A stretch of 64,000 bases of DNA, from contig JAKPEG010000225.1 of assembly GCA_029552065.1 (NCBI GenBank), positions 1 through 64,000 of the forward strand, read 5' to 3'. Under the pieces are notes generated by a model, which had not been told where the DNA came from, made no database searches, and was given only the letters and a program-made list of their open reading frames with translations. This DNA is from Actinomycetes bacterium. Its GTDB lineage: Bacteria > Actinomycetota > Actinomycetes > Actinomycetales > Dermatophilaceae. The stretch's first letter is position 1. The number at the start of each line of letters is the position of its first letter. The position numbers were made by a program, and so were the translations under genes. Below, piece by piece: positions 26,667 to 35,613 of this stretch.

Positions 26667-27382
26667 TGCGCGCCGGCGGCGCGCCGGTTCTGCGGGTGCG
26701 CGACGGCCAGGCGGCGATCGCGTGGTGGGCACGGCTGGGCTTCGCCGTCGAGTTCGAGCACCGCTTCGAGCCGGGTATGCCGCTCTATGTCGGCCTGCGT
26801 CGCGACGACGCCATCGTCCACCTCTCCGAGCACGCCGGCGACGCCCGGGGGCCCTCGCTCGTCTATCTCTACCTGCCCGACATCGACCGGATCGCGGCCG
26901 AGTTTGGCCTCGAGGTGAGCGAGGCGCCGTGGGCCCGCGAGATCCATCTCACCGACCCCGACGGCAACCGGGTGCGCTGCGGCTGGGTGCCACCGCCTGC
27001 CGGTATGCCGCCGCGGGTGCGGGTCTCGACCTTGTCGCTCTCGGCCGCGGACGTGCCCGCCCTGTCCGGCTTCTATGGTTCCTTGCTCGGCTATGCCGTG
27101 CACGACGAGGATCCCGGCTGGCACTACCTGCTCGCCTCGGACGGGTCGGTCGCGCTGGCGATCCAGGGCGAGCCGACCCACGTGCCGCCGGTATGGCCGC
27201 AGACCGCGGACGGCCAGCAGATGCAGGCACACCTGGAGATCCGGGTCGAGGGCGAGCTGGACGCGGCGGTCGAGCGTGCCGTCGCGCTCGGGGCGAGGCT
27301 CGCGGCATACCAGCCGCAGGACGACGTGCGCGTCCTGCTCGACCCGGCCGGTCACCCCTTCTGTCTCTGGGTGGCGACCTGA
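26666..27382 (+). CDS. Tandem VOC (glyoxalase/bleomycin-resistance-like) protein
   Basis: A 238-aa protein made of two vicinal-oxygen-chelate modules (about 5-108 and 118-236). The first resembles bleomycin-resistance/glyoxalase superfamily proteins (FAVEFEHRFEPG, DPDGNRVRCGW). The second has LDPAGHPFCLW at its end. Function could be dioxygenase-, isomerase- or binding-type; nothing in the sequence decides. Coupled to the M13 peptidase by a one-base overlap and convergent with the PLD-family gene. Confidence 0.75.
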   Translation: MRAGGAPVLRVRDGQAAIAWWARLGFAVEFEHRFEPGMPLYVGLRRDDAIVHLSEHAGDARGPSLVYLYLPDIDRIAAEFGLEVSEAPWAREIHLTDPDGNRVRCGWVPPPAGMPPRVRVSTLSLSAADVPALSGFYGSLLGYAVHDEDPGWHYLLASDGSVALAIQGEPTHVPPVWPQTADGQQMQAHLEIRVEGELDAAVERAVALGARLAAYQPQDDVRVLLDPAGHPFCLWVAT

Positions 27383-27406
27383 CGGCCCAGGGGGCTGACA
27401 ACAGCT

Positions 27407-27967
27407 CTAGCTGCGCCTAACGACCTCATAGAGGTGGTTCTCGAACTCCGCCATTTGCCCTTCGATGCCCTGCGCAACTACCGCATCGTCGATCACCAGG
27501 CCAAGCTCGACGTTGTGCTGCTCGGCCGAGGTGGAGAAGTTGGCGCTGGTCACCACAAGGAAGCGATGGTCGACCGAGACGAATTTCGCGTGGCTTCGCA
27601 CCAGTGAACCGTTGCGGCGCCGCGTCCGTAGAAGGGTCGCACCCGCCATGGCAGCGGCCATCTCGGAAGTCGTCGGCGCACCTGCCACGGGATGACGGTC
27701 CGCAGCCCCGGTGTCCAGATACACCCGCACGGACAACTCTGGCCGCCGCGCGGCACCTGCGAGCACCTCCCACAGAACAGAGGACCGCTGGAAGTTGAAC
27801 GTCGAGCACACGACTGATTCACGGGCACGTTCGACTGCATGGTGCAGTAACGCCGTGAGTTGCCCTCGCTGGACGAGGTTGTCAGGCGCCGTCCACACCG
27901 TCCCGACCGCACCGCGCACGTCATCAGCGCCCTCCACTGCCCGAAGCACCGAAAACCCAACGCCCAC
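27407..27967 (-). CDS. PLD-superfamily (HKD) protein, DrmC-like
   Basis: About 186 aa with one phospholipase-D motif, HAKFVSVD, followed by VVTSANFS and NVELGLVI, as in DrmC-type proteins associated with DISARM phage defence. The leading VWTAP also fits that family. No drmA, drmB or methyltransferase gene is present, so it is an orphan or a shortened relative. The frame stays open upstream to about 28330, but that part is antisense to the XRE gene and lacks homology. Candidate starts are GTG 27967, 27949 and 27937, the first lying inside the palindrome. Noticeably lower GC than flanking genes. Confidence 0.6.
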   Translation of the reverse strand: MGVGFSVLRAVEGADDVRGAVGTVWTAPDNLVQRGQLTALLHHAVERARESVVCSTFNFQRSSVLWEVLAGAARRPELSVRVYLDTGAADRHPVAGAPTTSEMAAAMAGATLLRTRRRNGSLVRSHAKFVSVDHRFLVVTSANFSTSAEQHNVELGLVIDDAVVAQGIEGQMAEFENHLYEVVRRS

Positions 27968-28010
27968 CCTGCCAGCGACTTGCGATTTTCGCAAGTCGCT
28001 GGCAGGGTGG
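27964..28010. promoter_or_regulatory. Perfect 21-bp inverted repeat (operator or cruciform) between divergent genes
   Basis: Arms 27964-27984 and 27990-28010 are exact reverse complements across a 5-nt loop, with TTGCGA...TCGCAA at the centre. The element lies between the PLD-family gene and the XRE/ImmA-type gene, ending 5 bp before ATG 28016. It is well placed to be the autoregulatory operator of the XRE protein; it could also act as a hairpin in either transcript. Confidence 0.8.
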
Positions 28011-28015
28011 TGACC

Positions 28016-29104
28016 ATGACCACACCGGCGGATCGGGTGCGCGAACTCGTCGTGCGCAGCGGCATGAGCCAAGGGGACTACGCGCTGTCTATCGGGCTCG
28101 ACCCAACAAAGCTGTCCAAATCGCTGTCGGGAGCTCGACGCTTCTCGTCGCTCGACCTTGCCCGGATCGCCGAGCGCTCCCAGGTGACCGTCGACTGGCT
28201 GCTCACCGGGGCCGAGACGCCGCTGGCCACGGCGGCTCGGGCCTCGCGGGGCAGCTCCACCGAGCTCGCGCTCGCCGAGGCAGGTCGCATCGTCGAGCTG
28301 AGGGAGTCCGCGGCTCGACTGGGCTATCACCAGCCGTGGGCTCCCGTGCCGTCGCGGTCCGAGGCCCGCCGAGCAGTCTCGACCGGAGTCGCTCTGGCAG
28401 GTGAGGCGCTTGCCCGGCTCTCGGCGATGGATCTTGATCCCGTGGTTCTGGATCTGGCGATTGTGGTCGAGAAGGCATTCGGGGTGGACGTCGCCATCAC
28501 GTCACTCGGCGACGGCTTTGACGGTCTCGCCGTCGCGACCGATGGAGTCAAGCTCATCCTAGCCGCGCTCACCCCTGTCGCCTTTCGGCTGCGGTTCACC
28601 ATCGCTCACGAATTGGGTCACCTTCTTGCCGGTGACGATCAGGGGGTGCATCTCGACCAGGACGTCTACGCGCGCGGAGACAACTCGGAGCGCAGGGCGA
28701 ATGCGTTCGCCGCCGTCTTCCTCATGCCCGAGCCGATCCTGCGCGCCCGGGTCGTGCGCGGGTTCGACCAGGCTGGCTTCGCGGCACTGGCCGTCAGCCT
28801 GATGGTCTCGCCCTCGGCACTTGCCTTCCGGCTGCGTGAGCTGCGCCTCATCGATTCAGGGGCCGCGGCTGCGTGGCAGGGGATGTCGGCTGCGCAGGCT
28901 GCCCGGCTCGCCGGCGCGGCCGAGGCGATGGCCGCAGCGACGGCATACTCCACCGAACCGCGTCGCCCCGGTCTGCTGGCCCGTGACCTGTTTGCCGCCT
29001 ATCTCGACGAACGGACGACGCTGCGGCCCTATGCCAACCTGCTGGGAGTCGACACGGTGACGCTGCGAGCCGAGCTCGAGCGCAGCCGCGAGGTGTCCGG
29101 CTGA
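28016..29104 (+). CDS. XRE-family regulator fused to an ImmA/IrrE-type metallopeptidase
   Basis: A 362-aa protein. The N-terminal helix-turn-helix (about 5-65; SQGDYALSIGLDPTKLSKSLSG) is followed by a COG2856 peptidase domain with HELGH (about 198) and the companion motif ERRANAFAAVFLMP. In ICEBs1 ImmA cleaves the ImmR repressor, and IrrE cleaves DdrO in Deinococcus. Fused XRE-COG2856 proteins are predicted antitoxin-like regulators. GTG 28010 is an alternative start. It ends 1 bp before the PIN-like gene, indicating a two-gene operon under the 21-bp palindrome. Confidence 0.88.
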   Translation: MTTPADRVRELVVRSGMSQGDYALSIGLDPTKLSKSLSGARRFSSLDLARIAERSQVTVDWLLTGAETPLATAARASRGSSTELALAEAGRIVELRESAARLGYHQPWAPVPSRSEARRAVSTGVALAGEALARLSAMDLDPVVLDLAIVVEKAFGVDVAITSLGDGFDGLAVATDGVKLILAALTPVAFRLRFTIAHELGHLLAGDDQGVHLDQDVYARGDNSERRANAFAAVFLMPEPILRARVVRGFDQAGFAALAVSLMVSPSALAFRLRELRLIDSGAAAAWQGMSAAQAARLAGAAEAMAAATAYSTEPRRPGLLARDLFAAYLDERTTLRPYANLLGVDTVTLRAELERSREVSG

Positions 29105-29105
29105 C

Positions 29106-29645
29106 ATGAGCGCCGCGGTCTTCCCCGACAACACGGTCCTGTGCAATTTCGCGGCCGTGCAGCGGTTGGACCTTCTCGAGGGGGCGCTCAGAGGCCGGGG
29201 CCGATGGACTGAGGCCGTCGCCGACGAAGTGACACGCTCAGCGGCATTCCTGCCCGACCTGGCCACGATCTCGATCCGTGGGTGGCTCGGCGAGGCGATC
29301 GAGATCGATGACGAGATCGCCATCGCACGAATCGAGCATCTTCGTGTCGACGTCTTCGGTGGGACCGTCAGCGCCCCGCTCAAGCATCTGGGGGAAGCCC
29401 AAACGTGCTACCTGCTCAAGGAAGATCCGGGCTGGGCTGGCGCCTGGTGGGTCAGCGATGATCGTGACGCCCTCGAGTTTGCCCGCCGACAAGGCATCAC
29501 CACGCGGGAGACAGTCGACCTGGTGGCCGGGCTGGTGGCCGATCGGGAACTGACCGCGAGACAAGCCATGGAGCTCCTTCGTGCGATGGTTGCCGCTGGC
29601 CGGGTTCTGCGTTTGCCGGCGAGCGTCGGTGAGCTTCAGCGCTGA
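29106..29645 (+). CDS. PIN-like nuclease domain protein, putative toxin partner
   Basis: A 179-aa protein with PIN-like acidic residues in order: FPDNTVLCNFA (Asp), HLGEAQTCYLL (Glu) and WVSDDRDALEFARRQGI (Asp pair). This resembles DUF3368/COG2405-type predicted nucleic-acid-binding proteins. It starts one base after the XRE/ImmA-type gene, a toxin-antitoxin-like arrangement. RNase activity is inferred from fold resemblance only. Confidence 0.7.
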   Translation: MSAAVFPDNTVLCNFAAVQRLDLLEGALRGRGRWTEAVADEVTRSAAFLPDLATISIRGWLGEAIEIDDEIAIARIEHLRVDVFGGTVSAPLKHLGEAQTCYLLKEDPGWAGAWWVSDDRDALEFARRQGITTRETVDLVAGLVADRELTARQAMELLRAMVAAGRVLRLPASVGELQR

Positions 29646-29971
29646 AGGCATGCCGGCGCCGGGACAAACGTGTGGCTTGACGGCCCGGTGGACGCGGACG
29701 CGGTCGGCGGTGCGGACAGTCACCTGGGTGACGATCCGGGGACCGTGACCAAGTTCGGCGAGCGCTGGCGAAGTCGAGCGGTCCGCCGCCGAGGAGCGTG
29801 GTGTCGGCGCTCTCGTCGATCGCGCAGGAGCGTCCGCCGGCGGCGACCACCATTCACCCTCCCGCAGGCCCGACCCACGAGCGCCGCCACTCAACGGCAG
29901 TGGCGGCGGTATTCGACAGTGCCCTGAGGGCGGGCAGGGCGTCGCCGCGGGCCGCATGTGAGGATGGAGCC
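29646..29971. other. 326-bp gap between the defence-like island and ftsY
   Basis: No convincing gene. Short frames on both strands lack recognisable homology; antisense segments such as HGPRIVTQVTVRTADRV look protein-like but change frame, so a decayed gene is possible. It contains the hairpin at 29882-29908. The ftsY ribosome-binding site lies near the end. Confidence 0.4.
29882..29908 (+). terminator. Hairpin upstream of ftsY
   Basis: CGCCGCCACT (29882-29891) and AGTGGCGGCG (29899-29908) pair perfectly over a 7-nt loop. There is no T-run. Probable terminator for the island genes or a structured leader for ftsY. Confidence 0.45.
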
Positions 29972-31189
29972 ATGTTCGAGCAGGTCTGGCAGTGGGTCGT
30001 TCTTGTTGCCGTCATCGCCCTCGTGGGGGTCGGTGCGGTCGTCGGCTTGGTGCGCGGGCGCGCCGGGCGCACGGCGACCCTGCCACCGCCGGCGAGGACT
30101 CCCGGCTCGACCGGCACCGGGCTGCCGTCGGGCGGCGCCGGGGGAGGCGACGGCGGCGGGGTCGCGACCCTGCCCGGCGGGCCGGTCACGACGACACCCG
30201 GGGAGGCCGCCGCCGACACGGGGACCCTGCCCGCGGAGCCCGAGGCACCGGCATACGAGAAGCCGGAGAGCGCACGCGGGCGACTCGCGCGGCTGCGCGC
30301 CCGACTGGCCCGGAGCAACACCGCGCTCGGCAAGGGGCTGCTCGCGCTGCTGTCCCGCGGGCACCTCGACGACGCCGCGTGGGAGGACGTCGAGGACACC
30401 CTGCTGCTCGCCGACCTCGGGCCCGAGGCGACCGGCGAGCTCGTCGCCTCGCTCAAGACCCAGGTGAAGGTCGAGGGGAGCACCGACGAGGCGCAGGTCC
30501 GCAGCTGGCTACGGGAGGACCTGCTGCGCCTGGTCGACCCGGGCATGGACCGGCGGATCGCCTCGAGCCGGGTGCAGGGGCGGCCTGCGGTCGTCCTCGT
30601 CGTCGGCGTCAACGGCACCGGCAAGACGACGACCGTCGGCAAGCTCGCGCGCGTCCTCGTCGCCGAGGACCGCGACGTCGTGCTCGGGGCGGCCGACACC
30701 TTCCGGGCCGCGGCCGCCGACCAGCTCGCGACCTGGGGCGACCGGGTCGGGGTCCCGACCATCCGCTCCGAACGCGAGGGGGCCGACCCGGCCGCCGTCG
30801 CCTACGACGCGGTGAAGGCGGCCGCCGAGATCGAGGCCGACGTCGTGCTCATCGACACGGCCGGCCGGCTGCACACGAAGACCAACCTCATGGACGAGCT
30901 CGGCAAGGTCAAGCGGGTGATCGAGAAGCTCAGCCCGATCGACGAGGTGCTGCTCGTCCTGGACGCGACGACCGGTCAGAACGGTCTCGAGCAGGCCCGG
31001 GTCTTCGGCCAGGCCGTCGACGTCACCGGCATCGTGCTCACCAAGCTCGACGGCACCGCCAAGGGCGGGATCGTCGTCGCGGTCCAGCGCAAGCTCGGCG
31101 TGCCGGTCAAGCTCGTCGGGCTGGGCGAGGGCCCCGACGACCTGGCGCCCTTCGACCCGGCGGCCTTCGTCGACGCGCTCCTGGACTGA
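29972..31189 (+). CDS. ftsY: Signal recognition particle receptor FtsY
   Basis: GTPase receptor that docks SRP-ribosome complexes to SecYEG. A 405-aa protein with an N-terminal membrane helix (about 5-27), then a Pro/Gly/Thr-rich linker (about 40-90) in place of the acidic A domain of E. coli. The NG domain follows: GVNGTGKTTT (about 211), DTAGR (about 294) and TKLDG. ATG 29972 is preceded by GGATGGA. Normally adjacent to smc in actinobacteria; here a 14-kb insert separates them. Confidence 0.95.
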   Translation: MFEQVWQWVVLVAVIALVGVGAVVGLVRGRAGRTATLPPPARTPGSTGTGLPSGGAGGGDGGGVATLPGGPVTTTPGEAAADTGTLPAEPEAPAYEKPESARGRLARLRARLARSNTALGKGLLALLSRGHLDDAAWEDVEDTLLLADLGPEATGELVASLKTQVKVEGSTDEAQVRSWLREDLLRLVDPGMDRRIASSRVQGRPAVVLVVGVNGTGKTTTVGKLARVLVAEDRDVVLGAADTFRAAAADQLATWGDRVGVPTIRSEREGADPAAVAYDAVKAAAEIEADVVLIDTAGRLHTKTNLMDELGKVKRVIEKLSPIDEVLLVLDATTGQNGLEQARVFGQAVDVTGIVLTKLDGTAKGGIVVAVQRKLGVPVKLVGLGEGPDDLAPFDPAAFVDALLD

Positions 31190-31230
31190 CCCGGCATACC
31201 GGCATACCGGCCGCGCGCGCCCGAGCGGCG

Positions 31231-31277
31231 GAAACGCGATCCTTACCTGCGGGCGGGCCCGATAACACGCCCGTAAC
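31231..31277 (+). promoter_or_regulatory. GlnR-like boxes upstream of amtB
   Basis: GAAAC (31231-31235)-n6-CTTAC (31242-31246) and ATAAC (31262-31266)-n6-GTAAC (31273-31277) match the actinobacterial GlnR pattern of GTnAC/GAAAC half-sites spaced by 6 bp. They precede amtB-glnB-glnD, standard GlnR targets, so nitrogen-limitation activation is likely. Two GGCATAC motifs lie in tandem just upstream (31193-31207). Confidence 0.55.
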
Positions 31278-31323
31278 ACGCTCAGGCCTTCCCGGAAACG
31301 CCGTCCGGTCATCGTGTGGAGTC

Positions 31324-33059
<1,736 letters not shown>

Positions 33060-33126
33060 GGCCGATCACCATCCTCGTCCGGCACCGCGGGGACCGGGCA
33101 TGGGGCGGGCCACCCACGAGAGGTCT

Positions 33127-33160
33127 GCCCTCGGCTGCCAGACCGCCCTCAGCCGAGGGC
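33127..33160 (+). terminator. Hairpin between glnB and glnD
   Basis: GCCCTCGGCTG (33127-33137) and CAGCCGAGGGC (33150-33160) form a perfect 11-bp stem over a 12-nt loop, without a T-run. It may attenuate read-through from amtB-glnB into glnD. Confidence 0.5.
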
Positions 33161-33186
33161 CCGACGAGCAAGGAAGACCGCATCGC

Positions 33187-35556
33187 ATGTCCGACGTCAC
33201 ACAACGGCGGCTCGACCTGGCCGGCACCCGCAGCTTCGCCGCTGCGGGCGCCGGCCCGGCGCGTCGGGCCGCCCTCGCCGACTTCGCCCGGGAGTGGCTG
33301 GGCCAGCGGTGGACCGAGGCCAGCGCCGACCGGGCCACTCCGGGTCTGGCCCTCGCGGCGGTGGGCAGCATCGCCCGAGGCGACGCCGGTCCGCTCAGCG
33401 ACTACGACCTCGTCCTGCTCCACGAGGGTCGGGGGACCAACCAGAAGACCCTCGACGCTTTCGCCGACCGGCTCTGGTATCCCATGTGGGACGCCGGCAT
33501 CAAGATCGACCACTCGGTCCGCACGGTCGCCCAGTGCCGCCAGGTGGCCCAGGCCGACCTCTCCGCGGCGATCGGCCTGCTCGACCTCACCTGGATCGCC
33601 GGCGACGAACAGGTGGTAAGTGCGGCCCGCTCCACCGTGGCCCACGACTGGCGGGCCAACGCCCGCAAACGCCTGCCGGAGGTGCTCGAGGCGGTGACCG
33701 CGCGGCATACCCGGATGGGGGACGCCGCCCACCTCATCGAGCCGGACCTCAAGGAGGCCCGCGGCGGCCTGCGCGACATGACCATCCTGCGTGCGCTCAC
33801 GGCCGCGTGGCTCGCCGACCGGCCGCACGGTGAGGTCGACGCGGCATACCTGCGGATCCTCGACGTGCGCGACGCGGTCCACGTCGTCACGGGCCGGGCC
33901 CGCGACCGGCTGGGCCGCGAGGACCACGACGCGGTCGCCGCGCTGCTGGGCTACGACGAGACCGACCGGATGCTCACCGACCTGTCCCACGCGGCGCGGG
34001 TCGTCGCCTATGCGCTCGACGGCACGCTCCGGCGCGCCTCCCAGTCCCAACGGGCAAGGTTGCTCCGTGCCGGCCCGCGTCGGCCGACGCTCGAACCGTT
34101 GGGTTACGGGCTGTTCCGGCACGACGGCGAGGTCGTCCTCGGCGCGGGGGTGGACCCGCGCAACAACCCGCTGCTCGCCCTGCGGGCCGCTCTCGTGGCC
34201 GCCCGCGAGAGTATGCCGCTCGCCCCCGCCACGCTCGCCAACCTCGCCGCAGGCTGCCCGCCCCTGCCTCAGCCGTGGCCGGCCGACGCACTCGCGCTCT
34301 TCACCGACCTGCTCGCCGCCGGCCCAGGCCTGGTCGGGGTGTGGGAGGGCCTGGACCTCGCGGGGATCGTCGAGCAGTGGATCCCCGAATGGCAGGACGT
34401 GCGCAGCCGGCCGCAGCACAACGCCGTTCACCGGCACACCGTCGACCGGCACTCGATCGAGGCCGTCGTCGTCGCCGGCGGACTCGTCCGCGACGTCCAC
34501 CGACCCGACCTGCTCCTGTTGGCCGCACTCCTGCACGACATCGGCAAGGTCGCCGGGGCCGCCGACCACGCCGAGGTCGGCGCGCCGGTGGCCGACCGGA
34601 TCCTGCGCCGGCTCGGGGTGGCCGACGCGGACCGGACCCTCGTCGTGCGCCTCGTCCGCGAGCACCTCACCCTCGTCGAGCTCGCCACCCGCCGCGACCC
34701 GCACGATCCGGGCACGCACGCGACCCTCGCCGAGGCCGTCGACGACTCACTCGAGACCCTCACGCTGCTGCGGGCCCTCACCGAGGCCGACGCGGTCGCC
34801 GCCGGTCCGGCCGCCTGGACCGACTGGCGGGCGCAACTCGTCGGGCGGCTCACCCAGGAGGCCCGGCGCCGGCTCACCGTCACTCCGTCGGCGCTCGAGG
34901 ACGACCTCGCGCTCCCGCTCGAGGTCGACCGAGCGCTCGGCGAGCGTGTCCGCGAGGGTCATCCGGTCGTGCGCGTCGAGAGTCTCGGCACGGCATACCG
35001 GGTGCTCGTCGTCGAACGCGACCGGCTCGGCCTCTTCGCCGACGTCGCGGGCCTGCTGGCCACCGAGGGCCTGGTCGTGCGCTCGGCGATCCTGCGCACG
35101 GTCGAGGGCCTCGCGATCGACGAATGGCACGTGGACGCCCCCCGCGGGGACGCTCCCGACCCGGCCGCGCTGGCCCGCGGGCTGAGCCGGCTCGCGGCCG
35201 GCGACCAGGCACCGCTGGCCCAGCTGCAGCGCCGGGAGGCGGCGGCCGCGTCGACCCGCGGCAGCAGCGGCTTCCGCGGCGTCACCCGGGCGATGCTCGT
35301 CACGGGTGCCTCGAGCACGGCCACGGTCCTCGAACTGCGGGCCGGCGACCGGCCCGGGCTCTTGTTCACCCTCGGGCGGACCCTCGCGCGCGAGCGGGTC
35401 TCCGTGCGCAGTGCCCACATCGCCACCCACGCCGGCCAGGCCGTCGACACCTTCTATCTCACCGACGTCCGAGGCGGGCTGCTCGAACCGGCCGCCGTGG
35501 GCCGGCTCATCACCGGGCTCATCGACGCCGCCGACGTGCGGCTGCGCGACGACTGA
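33187..35556 (+). CDS. glnD: Bifunctional PII nucleotidylyltransferase/removing enzyme GlnD
   Basis: A 789-aa enzyme that modifies and demodifies PII according to glutamine. The nucleotidyltransferase domain has GSIARGDAGPLSDYD (about 58-72). A GlnD-type middle region follows. The HD domain has LLHDIGK (about 448). Two C-terminal ACT domains (about 595-670 and 705-780) bind glutamine. ATG 33187 is chosen because upstream in-frame sequence runs through the hairpin and lacks homology. Confidence 0.94.
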   Translation: MSDVTQRRLDLAGTRSFAAAGAGPARRAALADFAREWLGQRWTEASADRATPGLALAAVGSIARGDAGPLSDYDLVLLHEGRGTNQKTLDAFADRLWYPMWDAGIKIDHSVRTVAQCRQVAQADLSAAIGLLDLTWIAGDEQVVSAARSTVAHDWRANARKRLPEVLEAVTARHTRMGDAAHLIEPDLKEARGGLRDMTILRALTAAWLADRPHGEVDAAYLRILDVRDAVHVVTGRARDRLGREDHDAVAALLGYDETDRMLTDLSHAARVVAYALDGTLRRASQSQRARLLRAGPRRPTLEPLGYGLFRHDGEVVLGAGVDPRNNPLLALRAALVAARESMPLAPATLANLAAGCPPLPQPWPADALALFTDLLAAGPGLVGVWEGLDLAGIVEQWIPEWQDVRSRPQHNAVHRHTVDRHSIEAVVVAGGLVRDVHRPDLLLLAALLHDIGKVAGAADHAEVGAPVADRILRRLGVADADRTLVVRLVREHLTLVELATRRDPHDPGTHATLAEAVDDSLETLTLLRALTEADAVAAGPAAWTDWRAQLVGRLTQEARRRLTVTPSALEDDLALPLEVDRALGERVREGHPVVRVESLGTAYRVLVVERDRLGLFADVAGLLATEGLVVRSAILRTVEGLAIDEWHVDAPRGDAPDPAALARGLSRLAAGDQAPLAQLQRREAAAASTRGSSGFRGVTRAMLVTGASSTATVLELRAGDRPGLLFTLGRTLARERVSVRSAHIATHAGQAVDTFYLTDVRGGLLEPAAVGRLITGLIDAADVRLRDD

Positions 35557-35601
35557 GGCGGGCGCGGCACCGGCCGATCGGCCCGTATGCCGTGCGAAAG
35601 G

Positions 35602-35607
35602 TAGTGT
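35602..35607 (+). promoter_or_regulatory. -10 element TAGTGT of ffh (leaderless)
   Basis: TAGTGT ends 6 nt before GTG 35614, with no Shine-Dalgarno sequence. A GTATGCC motif lies at 35585-35591, just upstream. Confidence 0.5.
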
Positions 35608-35613
35608 TTGCGG

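Noticed and set aside
27968-28330. N-terminal extension of the PLD-like gene through the palindrome
   Set aside because: It is antisense to the XRE helix-turn-helix coding sequence, has odd composition and lacks homology to DrmC-type proteins.
29238-29957. 239-codon antisense frame over the PIN-like gene and the following gap
   Set aside because: Its part opposite the PIN-like gene is a shadow; only the gap portion could be a remnant, and it changes frame.
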